Shown here: positions 33,751-48,230 of the stretch, one piece after another
Layout of the letters: each line of letters opens with the position of its first letter
Position numbering within the stretch: the first letter of the stretch is position 1
From: Epiperipatus broadwayi
Lineage: Eukaryota > Onychophora > Udeonychophora > Euonychophora > Peripatidae
Length of the DNA: 64,000 nucleotides
Assembly: GCA_028023455.1 (NCBI GenBank)
Contig: JAQFVV010000546.1
Location: forward strand, 186,001-250,000
Reading direction: 5' to 3'
The notes under the pieces: generated by a model
Databases searched by the model: none
The model's input: the letters and a program-made list of their open reading frames with translations, nothing else
What the model was told of the DNA's origin: nothing
Made by a program: the position numbers and the translations under genes

Positions 33751-36506
33751 ATGGTAGGCCTTTCTTGTTTTTACATGAATGTCAGAGGTATGAGGACTAA
33801 ATGTGTTCAAATTAAACAATTTTTTGAAACAGAACATTTTGATCTTATTTTACTTACAGAAACTTGGTTGAATCAACAATTTCCTGATTGTTCTTTTCTT
33901 GATGATAGATTCAGTATTTTGCGAACTGACAGATCTATGGATAATATTTCTCGAGGTGGTGGTACTCTGATTGCTCTTCATAAAGATGTTTTTTATAAAG
34001 AACTTTCTTTTTCTTCTTCTTTTTGTGAATCTACATGGTGTGAAATTACTTTAAATCACAATTTTAAATTTATTTTAGGTAATGTTTATCTCAAACCCAC
34101 TTTGTCATTGTTGGAGTTTGATTATTTTTTGACATCACTTGAAGATTTTCTGATTGGCTATGAGAATATTATTATTACTGGTGATTTAAATATTCCGGAT
34201 TTATATCAGGGTAGAATTGCTACACACTTTTCTCTTTTGTCTTCTAAGGCTTCTAGAATGTTAAAGTTCTGTAAATTTTTAGGACTTAAGCAATATAACC
34301 CATTTGTTAATTCCTCTCATCGTACTTTGGATTATATTTTATGTAATTCAACAGTAGTTAGTAATTTTCAAGTTGTCTCTGTTAATTTTCCTATTGATGC
34401 TCATCATCCACCTTTTGAGTTTTATATTAACGTTTGTCACTCAAAGATTAATTTTTCTAATATTTCAAGAAAGGATTATGGGAAGGGTAATTATTTTGAT
34501 TTTTGTAGAAACTTTTCTAAAGTTAATTGGAATTTTTTGTATTCTTTTAATGATGTAAATCATTGCTTGGATGAGTTTTTAAAGATTCTTAATGGTTTTA
34601 TTGATTTGTATATTCCCAATAAGCGACCTTTTTATAAGGGTTTTCCTCGTTGGTTTTCATGCGATCTTATTAAAATTATTAAAAGGAAGTCTTATCATCG
34701 TAGACTTTATTTTAAAACACAGAATATCTTTTTTTATAATAATTTTATTAATTTCAGAAGATTGGTGAAGCATGTTTATAAAAGAGATTTGAAGAATTAT
34801 ATTAGAAAAATTGAGGTTAATATTTCATCTAACCCTAAAGAATTTTGGGATTTCATTAAAAAGTCTGGTTTGGGTAGAAAAAAGGTTCAAGCTACTCATG
34901 GTTTCACTTTAAGTGCAAATGACTTTTCAAAACATTTTGCTGATGTATATTCATCACATGATGCAATATCTTCAAATATTGCATTATTTTGTAATTCTTC
35001 AACTGTTCATTGTATGATTGACCATATTTCTAAGGATGATGTTGTTATGGCTATTAAGCGACTTAAAATTCATTCTAGTTTGGGAAATGATAATATTCCT
35101 TCATTTATTTACAAAGGGCTAGCTGAATTTATTGCAGTTCCTCTTGCATTTATTTTTAATTTATCACTGAATTCTTGTGTTTTTCCTAATGTGCTTAAGT
35201 GTGCCAAAATGGTCCCAATTTTTAAGATCCCTACACGACGTGATTATCTTAATAACTATAGACCTATTTCTGTTTTACATACTATTGCTAGAATTTTTGA
35301 GAGGTGTGTTTATAATAAAATTATTTTAGATGTTAGTAAACTCATTTCTTCTTCACAGCATGGTTTTATACCTAATAGATCCGTAGAAACTAATTTGTTA
35401 ACAATTTATGATCATATAGCTCATGCAATTCCGAGGACCAGCAGAGACTTGATGTTGTTTATTTTGATTTATCAAAAGCTTTTGATAAAGTAGACCACAG
35501 TATTCTTCTTCACAAATTATATCAAATGGGTTTTTCTACTAAGCTTGTTTATTGGTTTCAATCCTTTCTTCATGGTCGTACTGCATATATTAAATTTAAT
35601 AATACTATTTCATGTAAGTTTAAATGTAATTTTGGAGTTCCTCAGGGTAGTATTTTAGCACCTATGCTTTTTAACATTTATATGAATGACCTTAAGGATT
35701 GCTTAAAATCTTCTTATCTTTTGTGCTATGCAGATGACTGTAAAATCTTTAGAAGAATCACATCTGTGTTTGATTGCACTCTTCTTCAAAAGGATATAGA
35801 TAATTTTAGTGCTTGGTGTGATTTAAATAATATGATTGTTAATTTCAGTAAATGTTCCTTAGTCTCGTATTCTAAAAAATCTGAAGTTTTGCATTTTTCT
35901 TATTTTATTAATTGTCACAAAATTATTTCTGTTGAATCCCAAAAAGATTTGGGAGTTATATTTTCTAGTAATGGATCCTTTCTTCCTCATTTGGAAATGA
36001 TTATTGGTAAAGCTTTAAAAATTATAGGTACTATTCTAAGGTTTGGTCATCATTTCAGTGGTGATACAAAATTTAAATTATTTTTATCATTGGTTCTTCC
36101 CATCATTGAATATTGTTCAGTCATTTGGAATCCTAGCTCTAAACAGGGATGTAACTTATTACAATCAGTGAGTAATAAGTTTTTTAAATATGTTTCTTTG
36201 GGAAATAAAACTGTTGTTCATCTTTCTTCTAGAAGACAATATAGAGATCTTAAATATCTTTATAAACTTGTTAATAAAATAGTTCTTTTATCTGACACAA
36301 TTTCTACTGTTGTAATTAGATCTCATGTGCATGATACTCGGTCTGCTTCTGTTTGTTACATTAAAACTTGTCATTCCAATGTTCTTAGATTTTCTCCTTT
36401 ATTTAGACTGCCATATTTATATAATCAGATTTGTAGTAATAATAATTACTTCAATTTAGATTATAATCAATTTTGTAATGTTATTAAATTTAAATGTCAT
36501 ATTTGA
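33751..36506 (+). pseudogene. CR1-group LINE ORF2 (endonuclease and RT, one frameshift)
   Basis: First ATG at 33751 (MVGLSCFYMNVRGM). EN motifs: NVRGM (Asn10), LLTETWLN (Glu37), GNVYLKP, ITGDLNIPD, TLDYIL and DAHHPPFEF (catalytic His). RT motifs: SLGNDNIPSF, LNNYRPISVLHTIARIFE, QHGFIPNRSVETNLL, then after a frameshift near 35440 VYFDLSKAFDKVDHSIL, FGVPQGSILAPMLFNIYMNDL, LLCYADDCKIFR (catalytic YADD), KDLGVIFSSNG and VLPIIEYCSVIWNP. All catalytic residues survive. A single indel separates the open segments ending 35493 and starting about 35445. Confidence 0.9.
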
Positions 36507-36825
36507 TTGGTTTAACTTGATTTTGTTTATATATATATGTTAAATTGTTTTATTATTATTATTATTTTGTTATGTGCTTTATATTTATCCCTTTTATTTA
36601 TTTGTTATTATTAATGTTTTAATAATAATTGTTTATATGCTGATATTTAATTTTACTTTAGATTTTTAAATGTGTTAATTATCTTTTATTGAAATATGGC
36701 ACATAATTATATTAATAATTTGTCATTTAAACTCATTTATGTATTTATATATTTGTTATGGTGCAATACTGTAATTGGCTTTATGCTGTAGTTTTGTACG
36801 GTAAATAAATGAATTGAATTGAATT

Positions 36826-37305
<480 letters not shown>

Positions 37306-37344
37306 GATTATCCATATAATTCAACCTACTAACAAATAAAATAT

Positions 37345-40300
37345 ACTTACAGCTGTAAAATAGAATTAGATAAAAAAATATTTTCTCAAATGATATTTAT
37401 TGTATAATGATTATCAATAAATAGACATGTTATCTGTAATTCACATACATTAAAATATTACGGTTACTTTGTTAAGCTAAAAAAAGAAAAAGAACTTTTG
37501 TGCAAGGGAAAGAAAATTTACAAAGACAATACATAAGAAAATATTTAACCAAAAAAAAATTACTATTGCTATTATCAAAATGTAAATCATGAATAAAAGA
37601 AGTAAAATTATAAAAATATATTACAAAAATAAATATTTCCGGAACTGTTCAATGTCACTTCCCATAGGCAAATATGTAAAAAAGTAATAAATATGGAAGT
37701 AAAAATAAGAGTCCAACCATATATTTACAACGTTTCACATTTGACTTTAATAACTTGGTCAAACTTTATTTTGAAGAGGTAATAAAAATAATTTGAGCGG
37801 GGAGAATTCATTTATTTAATTGCCTAGCCACCCATGCATTTGTACAACTATTAGCTGTTTATTAACCTAATAATTATCTATCAGTCTACATTTTACTTGT
37901 CACTTTATTTATCTATCAATCTATTTATTATTTAAATTGTGTCTATATTTTTCTATCAATTTATTTATTATTTAAATTGTGTCTATATTTTTCTATCAAT
38001 TTATTTATTATTTATCTATCTCTGTAACAAGATAACCATCTATCTCTTTTTAGTAGTATCTCTATCTGCTTATTTATTTACTGCCTTTCTACTTGTTTAT
38101 CTATTTATTTACCTGTTTCACTATATTTATATTTATATATCATCCAGACATTCATTTAACTATCTAGACAATCTTACCTTTGCACTATCTATCTATTGTG
38201 CATATCCATCCATTTATACATTCATCAATACATCCATCAACCCATCTATGCTTCTATCCATCCATCCACCTGTTCATCTATTCAGCCATCCATTTATCTA
38301 TCTATATGTATATATGTCCATCCATCTATCTATATATCTGGTTTTTTGTCTATCTTCCATTACCTATCCATTTATTTGTGCATCCAGTGGTACCTTTAAT
38401 TATCTGGCTAATCACCCATCCACTACCTCTACCTATATGGTTTTCCACTTTCTATTTACTTATGCATTCAGTTATCCTTTTAACAATTTAGTCAACCATC
38501 TATCCACTATCTATATGTCTAACTACCTATCTACTTATATACCTATGTATCTGTCTATGTTTATTTATCTATCTACTTACCTATCTATTTGGTTTTCTAC
38601 CTATATATTTATTTATGCATCCACACTATCAATTCACTATTTAGGCCCCAACCATATGTCTATCTACCTACATTTATTTATTTATGTATGGCACCAATAC
38701 ATTAAAATTCAACACCAATAGTTCTTAATCAATCAGATTTTATTCCTCCAAGTTGTGTAACACAAAGAGACCAGCAATGATCTGGCAAATTGGACATTCC
38801 CTGTAAATATATATTATATTTTGACATCTTCCACACTCACAGCTCTGAGAGTCAATAAATCCCCACTTGTACAACATATAATGATATCTACCCTGTTCTA
38901 TTCTCATTCTGTTAATCTTTGAACAAAATTTTCTTGGAAGGGAAAAGTCATATACTCAGAGAGTAGAGTCAGTTATTAAGTTGTGATTATTTATAAGAGT
39001 TATTCCAGTCATGTGTCTGCATGCTTTTAATATCCAATTCAGGAGGCTGCTGAGAATACTAGTAATGCAGAAAGGCTGCCTTGATTTTTGCTTGAAGTTT
39101 GGATGTCTGTTCAAAATGAAATTGATTGGATGATTTGATAGCTCAACAAGATATATCAAATGGATGGATGGAAATGCTGATCAATGAATATATTAATAGA
39201 AATGTACATAGATGGATTAAATGATAGACTGATAAATGAATAAATAAATAGCTTGCAGGCACTACATGGGTTTCTAATGCTGATTTTCCTCAGAACATCT
39301 GGACTATCACTTGTTTTCTCTATGGCTGAATACTGTTCTCTAGTATAATGCAAAAGTACACATAGATCAATGAAAACTTGCATATTATTTTTGACATTCT
39401 TAAATCAACACTAGTAGAATGGATTATTCTCAAATATTACTCTAGCTAATTCCAAATACAGTTTGGCAACTATCAATGAATTTAACAAACTTCTTGGGCT
39501 ATCAAATCAACCAATCAATCTCATTCTGAACAGATATCCAAACCTCAGGCAAAAATTAAGGCAATTTTTTTGGATATATGGGTTACTGGCCAGATAATTA
39601 AAGGTATGGGTGGATTCATAAATAAATGGATAAGTAGAAAAATATAAATGGATGAGTAGATATACAGATGGATGGATGGATAAATGGATGGATTGATCAA
39701 TGTGGATTGGATTTATGGATAGATGGATAAATGGATATAAATAGATGGATGGTGGTGGTTAGATGGATGGAATGATAAATAGATGGATGGATAGACAAAT
39801 GGATGGATAAATAGATAGAGATAAATAGATAAATAGTGAATAGATTATTGGCTAGATGGTTAAATTGACATCTGGATGCATCAATAATTATATAGATAGA
39901 AAAGCAGAGAAATAAATAAATAAGACAGATATATGATACAGTAAATAAATTAGCAGATAGAAAGACTACTAAAAAATAGATAGATGGGTGTCTCATTAAA
40001 CAAAAAGACAGGTAAATAATAAATATATTGTTAAAAAATAATAAATAGATTGATAGAAAACAGAGACAAGTAAAATGTAGATTGATAATTATTGGGTTAA
40101 TAGACAGCTAATGGCTGTAGAAATGCATGGTTGGCTAGGCAAGTTAAATAAATGAATGGTGTTATTTTTTCCTCCCACTGAAATATTTTTTATTACCACT
40201 TTAAAATAAAGACTGACCAAGTCATTGAGGTCAAAGATGAACCTCTCTGAATATGTAGTTGGCTCCATATTTTTACCTTATTTCATTACTTTTCCACCCC

Positions 40301-40592
40301 ACATGTTTGACATGGAAAATGACTTTTCATTGTTTAGATAATATTTTTTTTTTTTTGTAATATATTACTTTTTATTCATGATTTAGATAATAGTATTTTT
40401 TTTTTTTTGGTTAAATATTTTGAAATCTTCTTTCTGTTAGGCAAAAGTTATTTTTTTTTAATGCTTAACAAAGAATCCATAATGTTTTAATATGGAAGAA
40501 TTACAGATAACATATCAATTTATTGATGACAATCATACAATAAATACTATTTGAGAAAATATTTTTGGTCAAATTCTATTCTACAGCCATAA
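37345..40592. mobile_element. Palindrome 4: fold-back element with TATC-rich arms
   Basis: Ends CTGTAAAATAGAATT (left) and AATTCTATTCTACAG (right) are inverted. Matching blocks run inward: TTATCTGTAATTC/GAATTACAGATAA, GAATTCATTTATTTAA/AAATAAATGAATG, TGCCTAGCCA/TGGCTAGGCA. Each arm contains a degenerate TATC/ATCC (GATA/GGAT) tract: about 37850-38700 on the left, about 39600-40090 on the right. Near the centre a further inverted pair lies at about 39060-39140 and 39480-39575. No transposase. The 260-codon frame at 37939 is a translation of the tetranucleotide tract, not a gene. Confidence 0.75.
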
Positions 40593-40599
40593 ATGTTTT

Positions 40600-42060
40600 A
40601 ACTATGTTAGTCTATTAATTTTTTTCTTTGGTGAATTTATTTTTTCATTGATATATTTGTTATTTACTTCTATTTGTTAAAAGTTGTTTTCAAAATTTTG
40701 AATTATGCTTTTTGTGTGTGTTAATCCACTTAAGGAAGGCGATGAAATCTTTAAACACACACTTCATTTTGCTTTCAATAGTGATGTCATAAACCAACAC
40801 ATTTTTCATATAATGAATAGTCTTGACATTCTTTTTTAAAATATTCTATTAGATGACATTTTTTTGTGGTCATTTTTTCATATTTGTTTATCATAATTTG
40901 AAATTTTGGTCATGTGATTTTGGTGGTAGATTTTCTTTTTTGGTCATATTCTAATTCCTAATATGCCTGATATTTTGATTTCTAAATGAGTTAGATTTTT
41001 TTTTTAATCGGACATAGTTCTACAAAATGTATGTTTCTTTTTAGTTTTTGATGGAGAATTGTCAAAATAATTGGAACACTTCCAATGGTTATCAGTGTTA
41101 TGTAACTTTATTTAGCCTTTGGCAGTATCACAGTGAGTTTGGGGCTTTCCTTAACTAAAATGGCAGAGAATACAGATTTTTACTATTCACTCTATAAGTT
41201 TTTATCAATGTGATTTATTTTTATGTCCTTATTTATATGCTAAAACAATATTAATTGACAGTTCATCTACTCACTTATTCAATTACTGTCTTTTACTTTT
41301 GAGCTTAAGTGGCTAAAATAGTACCGACTTCCTTCTTAAATGATGTTATCTATTATGTACATAATCAATTGAGTTTTTCAAAGGCAGGATGAACATGGGT
41401 GTGTGTGCACATTTTTGCTAATTTTTTATATTTACGAATATAACAGACCATAAAAATATAGCACTTATTTTTTAAAGGTATACTATTATTACCTGTTGCT
41501 AATCAAAGAAATGAATGCTAAAGCAGTATAGAAGTAAATATCATTTATTAATAACCTTTTATAAATCACAATTTAAATTAGTATGCATAACATCTTTTTT
41601 AAAATTAAATAATCAGTTAATAGAGGCCATTACACGCTTTCTTTCAATAAAAACGTTATAACGTTCTGAAATGTTTTTTATTACAATAACGATTATATTA
41701 TATGCATATTTAATTCCATTGGTGAACATTAAATACAAATTAAAATAATTATATTTTTAACCGACTAAAATATATTTTGTGAATGTGTTTATAATTGTTA
41801 AAAATGTTGTCATTGTTAATATCATTAAGTATATAACAGCTTCTTTACACACACATATTTTTAATAGTATAATTAATTTATAATAATTAATTAATATGAA
41901 ATCATTTTGACGTTAATAAAAATCTTCTTGCATTATCTATTATAAATTTAATTACATATCTTGTATTCATTTTTATTTCATATGACAAGAAAGTTAATTA
42001 AATTTAATATAGATAGCGTTAGAAGACTTTTATTGGCTTATAAATTTTACATATATGAAA
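40600..42060. other. Intergenic AT-rich region, no gene seen
   Basis: Long T and A runs; nothing coding. Confidence 0.4.
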
Positions 42061-42067
42061 CAAAAGT

Positions 42068-42625
42068 AGACTTAAAAAATGTTTATTTATATATATAATC
42101 ATTAAAACAAGTCAACATTTAGACACTCCAAATATCAATAACAATAAGCAGTTGTCAAGGCAACTTTCTTTTAACAATAAAGGTGGAATATATTTATATA
42201 AACACTAAATATTGCCATTTTTATCACAAAAAATGAAATTATTGATTCAAAAAAATTTAAATAAACCTTTTTAAATGGGTAAATATAACCTGTTCTGAAT
42301 GCAGACAAATAAATAGTATATTATAACATTGCAAACTGCAATTAAAATTTTCAGATTGCACCCAAATTATTACTTAAATAAGAAGTGTAATAGTACTCAA
42401 GATTACATTTATCTGTTTAAAAAGGTTTATTTAAATTTTCTTTGTATCAGTAATTTCAATCTTTGTGGTCAAGTTGCAATCTTTAGTATCTATATAAATA
42501 TACTGGACCAAAAAGAGGTTGCCATGACAACAGTTTGAGATTGTTGATTGTTATTGACATTTGGATTGTCTAAGTGTTCATTGGTTTTAATGATTACTTA
42601 TAAACCCATTTAGACTTGAGCATTA
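42068..42625. mobile_element. Palindrome 5: 0.56-kb fold-back (MITE-like)
   Basis: Left arm features AATCATTAAAAC, GACACTCCAAATATCAATAAC, AGTTGTCAAGGCAAC and TTTAAATAAACCTTTTTAAA; the right arm has their inverted counterparts (AAAAAGGTTTATTTAAA, GTTGCCATGACAAC, GTTATTGACATTTGGA, TTTTAATGATT). Divergence is noticeable, so it is older than palindrome 3. No ORF of interest. Confidence 0.75.
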
Positions 42626-42639
42626 TTATATTTATATAT

Positions 42640-45600
42640 TGTAACCATATATTTTAGTATAAAATATATTATTTGATGTAACTAGTATAAAAATTTCTCT
42701 TTCTTCTTTTGGTGATTTGATTGGCTTGATTTGCACTTTGAACAGACTACTCTCTTATATTATTTTAATATATTTAAGTTTGCTTCTTCCCATATACTAA
42801 CTCATATCAAAACGTTTAACTTTTAAAAATCTGACAACACGTTAAAATTTGGTAAATAGTATTAAAAATAATATTTTATTTTTATTTGTTTAAAATGATC
42901 TTAAAAATTATTTCTATTAAATTTACAAAACCATTTGTTCAATTAAAATTAATTATTAAAAAATAAATACAGTAATTACATATGCGTCTCAATGTAAAAA
43001 GAAAAGAGCGCGAATTTAAGAGACGATTGTCTGATAGTTTGCTTTTGGAGGGAGAATGAAAAGAAAATGGTAAAGGCAAGTAGTGTAAATTTGCCAAGCT
43101 TATTTTAAAGTAAAAAAAATAAGTAATCGGACTACCACAAAGTTTGCTATAAACGTAAATAACATAGTGGTATTTAATTAGAAGATGCCTTGCTAAATTA
43201 AAAAAGTCTGTTCAAGTCGGCTGGCCAAGTGGATCGAATTGCCAATAGTAAGAATTTTCCAATATTACATTTTAAAATGTCGGAGCTTCCTAGTTTAAAA
43301 GAATGGATTGCAAGAATTTGGTATGTTTTGAAATATTTATTATTTTACAATTGGAAACATTTAAAAGTATTTTAATTACAGAAGTTATGAATATGAAAAT
43401 TTGCTTTTTAAATAAAAAGAAGTCTAAAGTAAAGTAAAACGTTAAAGTTATCGACATATTTTAAATATTTCCGTTTCTAATTCTAATAAAAATATAGTAT
43501 TGATTGATATTTAATTCTACAATGCCAGTAATATATTTACTAATCAATTTGTTTAACATTTGGATAATAAATAATCTTCAAATAATTAAAGCTATTTCTA
43601 ATTTTATCGTCAATTTGGAATGATTGAATTAAGTGCTATAATTAATATTCATATATTTAAGCGTGGATGGATAAATATTCGCATGGAGGTAATAAAATTG
43701 GAACATTTTAATAGAGAAATGTAGAGATTAATAACTTAATGAAAAACATTTTCATTTAAATTCTGCGTTTCATATTTTGAAGTTGTGTCATGTCTTAGGA
43801 GCCACGTAAAATTGTTCATCAAATATTGATTATAATAACCAATACAACGGATAAAATTGCATGTATGGGATTAAATTATAGTTATAATTATTGCTTCATA
43901 GATTTAATGTTCGACATAACGTACATGGATCCCACGGATCATATTCAGAGTTATAAAACGTTATACAATCCAAGTTGTGACACACACACCTGTTATAATT
44001 CATGTATTGAACTGTAAAATGCTTTACATTTAATTTATATCACACACACACCTGTTAAATTTTATGTTAGATGCATAATGCATTACTTTACATTTATCGT
44101 TATCGGAACTTGCATGTGAAGTTCCTAAGTATATTTTATTAAGTTTAAATCAATAAGGGTTGAATAAAATATTTATTCAAGAGAATAGCGCTCGCGAAAC
44201 AGCTTGAAAAGTACTGAGTGTATTCATGAGATGTATAAATCTTTATGAGGTATTTTGTTAATCTTTCCAGATTTGTATTCCTATATAATACTGTTACTTA
44301 TATTATATTATACATGTTTTAGTTTAAGTAAGAGAAGTTAGTACATTAGTCGTCCTGATTAGCTTAGCATTTTATTATACAAGAACCCATATTTGCTAAA
44401 GTGTTAGTGTTTTTTGAATAGTCAGAATAACTGAGGATGATGATTTGGCACTTTAATGTGAAGTAAATGGTAATGTTGTTTTTTTATAATGTTAAAGGGC
44501 ATTAATCTGTGCTGGTGGTTAATCCGCAGATTATTTAATTGCCAATTTTGGTATTTTATACTCATTCCTGTGCTGGTGGTTAATCCGCGGAATGGTGTAT
44601 TTGTACTTATTGCGTTATGATGGTATAAATTATTTCATTCCTTCGTGTAGATGAATACATCCACAGGAATATGTTTACTTCATAGATCTAAGTTGGGCAA
44701 AAGATTTTAGTTGATCTGCTAAATCATCTTCTTTCATTTATCAGTATAATTGATAAGTTAAATCATCAAATGGTAGCAGGACATTCTAATCAAGTTACTT
44801 CAAAATAATTAACTGTTGGTTAATTATTATTTACCGGGATGTAAGTTTAAATTTTTATTTTACTTAATGATTACATTATAGCTAAAGCTTACAGATATAA
44901 TATTATTTATTATATTATTCTAAGTTTACGTAGGGATTTATTGAATCTGGAAATGATGTTGAATATCTCATGAATTGATATTGAATTTATTATAATTTTC
45001 TCAATACATTCACTACATAAAAATTTGAAATATAAGGTATGATTAGATTTTAAAACTGTACCTATAACATGTTCTTGAAGAAAGTTGATGGAATTTTAAG
45101 TTATTTATTTTATTTGTTTATTTATTTATTTAATTATTACGTTGGGAATTAATTACTTATTATTAATCATTTTGTAAATAAAAGTTGATTTTAATTAAAC
45201 TTACTGTGCCGTTGCTATGTGTCATTCTTAAAATCAGAAATCATAAACCTTGGATAGAGCATACATTGAAGTACATACTATCGTCAACATGATATAATAG
45301 TTTATTGACATTTTGAGAAAACATTTAGATGCTTCTCGTCTTTGGTAGTTTATGATGTGTAAGGTACAATAAAATCCCATTTACCTTTTCCATCATTTTG
45401 GCTTTGCGTAGTTGATTCTAGAATACAATATAAATTAATTATTAAACTTGTAAACAGATTTACCAAATAATGACAAGATTGAATATATTTACTTAACGTT
45501 TTTAAATTGTCATTTGTCAGTATAATAAGAGTCTCAGTGATATAGTAAACTATAAAAATAAAAAGAACCCAAGTATTTATATTTATTTATTGCAAAGCTT

Positions 45601-46140
45601 TACCTGGACTAGCATTTGTATTAGAAATCATATAGATGATTTAAAATTTCATAATCTTATGTAATTCCACAAATTACGCCATCTTGTACATGGTCGGCCA
45701 TCGGGTCTCATACAATAAAATTTGCCAATTAAGGTTTGAAAATAATAAAATTGCACTTATAATTTGTTTAAGGTGTTTTATCATACTATGATGATATGTC
45801 TTCGCGGTACACCCTGGCTGCGATCAAATTAAGTCATAAAAGTTTATGTTAGATCATTGGTTTGATCTGTGGTAAGTTGCTTCAGATGTTGATTGTGGTC
45901 TTTGGTGCATAAAATAGATAGCATGAAATGCTTTTGGTTACAGCTCTTAATAGCTGACAATGTGCCTCGGGAATTGATCAGTGATAGAAGTTAAGATTCT
46001 TAGCGCACTTACGTTACGTAATTAGGACCACACAATCGAATGGTTACAATTTATAGTGCCACAGTGAATCGGCCTGATATTACGCTTACAATATATATTG
46101 ATAAGATTTATAAATATTGAAAATCAGGTACTTTAATATA
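42640..46140. other. Intergenic region, no gene; two short direct duplications
   Basis: CACACACACCTGTTA repeats at about 43980 and 44042 (period 62 bp). CTGTGCTGGTGGTTAATCCG repeats at about 44508 and 44571 (period 63 bp). No coding or RNA gene supported. Confidence 0.45.
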
Positions 46141-46142
46141 AA

Positions 46143-46364
46143 GCTGCAACATGGAGCAGGTATTAGACCTACTGTGCCTGTTAACATTCATATCAATATG
46201 CTGATAACTTTGTAATCTTGTGACCTGACCAAAATAACATGTACACGGATCTTGTACATGACTTTTTTCAGCAAAAAAAAGAACATGCACATAGATCTTG
46301 TATGTGGTATTTTATGAATGTGAACAGGTGCAGAAAGTGTAATACATGCTCCATGTTGCAGGAC
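46143..46364. repeat. 222-bp inverted repeat with internal direct repeat
   Basis: CTGCAACATGGAGCAG...CCTGTTAACATTCAT on the left pairs with ATGAATGTGAACAGG...GCTCCATGTTGCAG on the right. Inside, AACATGTACACGGATCTTGTA and AACATGCACATAGATCTTGTA are direct repeats about 44 bp apart. Confidence 0.8.
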
Positions 46365-46447
46365 TAAAAATAAGTTAATGTAAAAAAATAGTAAAACATA
46401 ATAAATATATAGATCATTTTCAAAAACAAATGCATTCACATATCTAT

Positions 46448-46800
46448 GACTTTCAACATTAATAAGTTTCTAAAAAAAATGTGTCTTTCACAAATATGTA
46501 CGATTTTCAACATTAACAAGTTTTTTAAAAAATGTGACTTTCATAAATATGTACAACTTTCAACATTAACAAGTTTCAAAAAAATGTGACTTTCAGCACT
46601 AAAATAGTGTTAATATTAACAAGTTTCCAAAAAAAAAAATGTGACTTTCACAAATATGTATGACTTTCAACATTAACAAATCAAAACAGGCAAAACTGTG
46701 ATGTTTAATGGATTAACAAATCAACTTTCACAAATATGTACAACTTTCAACATTAACAAGTTTAAAAAAAATGTGACTTTCAACACTAACAATTTGTAAG
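46448..46800. repeat. Minisatellite, about 50-60-bp units
   Basis: Repeated module of CTTTCAACATTAACAAG followed by an A run, ATGTGACTTTCA and CAAATATGTAC. About six irregular units. A foreign fragment (CAAAACTGTGATGTTTAATGG) related to the 14.5-15.75 kb repeat sits at about 46687-46710. Confidence 0.8.
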
Positions 46801-48230
46801 AATGACTTTTAAAATAAAAATAAAATGTGATTTGCGATATTATAATAATGATGTCATTAATCAAAAAAATAGTTTGAATATACACCAAACAAACAATAAT
46901 GATTTTGATTTTTAAGTAATTTGAATAAAAATACGTTAACTATATTTCTATGACACTACCCATGTAATATATAAAGGAATTTACATGTTAAAACCAAAGT
47001 TTTCAGATATACTATTACCACAGAAAATGGAGATCTACAGTTACAATTTTCACTCCAAAAATGTACCACATGGTTGCAAAGTATGCTGGGATTTTCAGAG
47101 AAGTGGTAATAAATGTTTTGTTTTTTTTATAAACATTTTTTTATAAAGAAATTAAAACAAAATTACAGAAAGAAATAAAATACATATTAATTATTAGACT
47201 TTTATTATATTTTTATTTATCCTGGTTCTTATGAGAAAAAAATGTAGACAATAACTGAAAATGTCAAAGTATTACAAAAAAAAAGATCGCCTTGATAAAA
47301 AAAACCACATTCTCACGTATACTCACAGGTATTATTTTCTTTCAATTTGATATCATCATGACATTACACATTTATTGTGGGTGTGAAAAGGTCTTCTATA
47401 CATTGCAGCTTTAATAGTAAAGTAGTGAAAATCATTATATTTTCCATTTGTTAATTATCAAATGCAATACATTTAGATATTCTTTGTATTTTAACTTTAA
47501 TGTTTTAAAATAAAACAAGTAAAACTGTTTAATAAAAATAAGATTTGAACCTAATCTTATTTATGAATGAAAATGGGAGTCACAGCATGAGGGAAATTCA
47601 TCTAAAATTGGTTACATTTCAGAATTTGGCTATTATATATAATATTTATTTTGCTGTTAACTGAAAAAAAAAACCTTCTGATTTTACTTTGAAGTAATAA
47701 TTATAAATTTATTTAAACGCACATTAATTACATAAGTAATATTTACTAAAGCTGTAACCTCAAGAATGTGTGTGTAAAAATTCGATAGTAGGGACCTCTA
47801 TGGGTCTTAACCACAAGCTTACATTTTGAGCAGGGTAAATTCTTAATGTTAATTACATACACTCATATTATTATATGTGACAATTCTTATAGTATAGAAA
47901 CCTGCATATGCTTCTCATTAACACACAATTTCCAGAATATTTAACTTTATTGACTTATTAATTCTGAGTCTAAGAGTAAAATATATTGTTGTCTTTCTTC
48001 TCTTATTTTAATTGAATGTATGAGATGAGTTTTATTGAAGAAAGAATATGTGTGTATGTGAATGATTTTTTTTTCCAAATTAGATATTTACAAAAAAAGA
48101 GCAAATTGTGGCCCCTATTCCAAAGTTGTAAAGTCATCAATCTAGGCAATAGGTGATGGACAAAAATGTAGAGTACTAAGAATCCTGTGATTGGATATCT
48201 AAGCTGTCATTTGATGATTTCTTTTTATTT
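46801..48230. other. Intergenic AT-rich region, no gene seen
   Basis: No coding or RNA feature supported. Confidence 0.4.

Larger units (their letters stand above)
29112..36825 (+). mobile_element. CR1/Jockey-group non-LTR retrotransposon, 7.7 kb
   Basis: Long plus-strand LINE: 5' UTR of about 1.65 kb with tandem monomers, ORF1 (30769-33612) with two PHD-like fingers, ORF2 (33751-36506) with EN and RT but no RNase H seen, and a 3' UTR ending in three GAATT units (36811-36825), then (ATT)n. PHD-bearing ORF1 and GAATT-type 3' repeats are features of the CR1 branch. ORF1 is intact; ORF2 has one frameshift. Both ends abut ATT arrays, so it looks like a full-length insertion into one array. Confidence 0.85.

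Noticed and set aside
37939-38721. 260-codon plus-strand frame rich in Tyr, Ile, Ser and Pro
   Set aside because: It is a readthrough of degenerate TATC/ATCC repeats in the arm of palindrome 4; no domain, and overlapping frames look the same.
43826-44017. 63-codon plus-strand frame (MIIITNTTDKIACMGLNY)
   Set aside because: Short, no domain, no regulatory context; runs through a CA-rich duplication.
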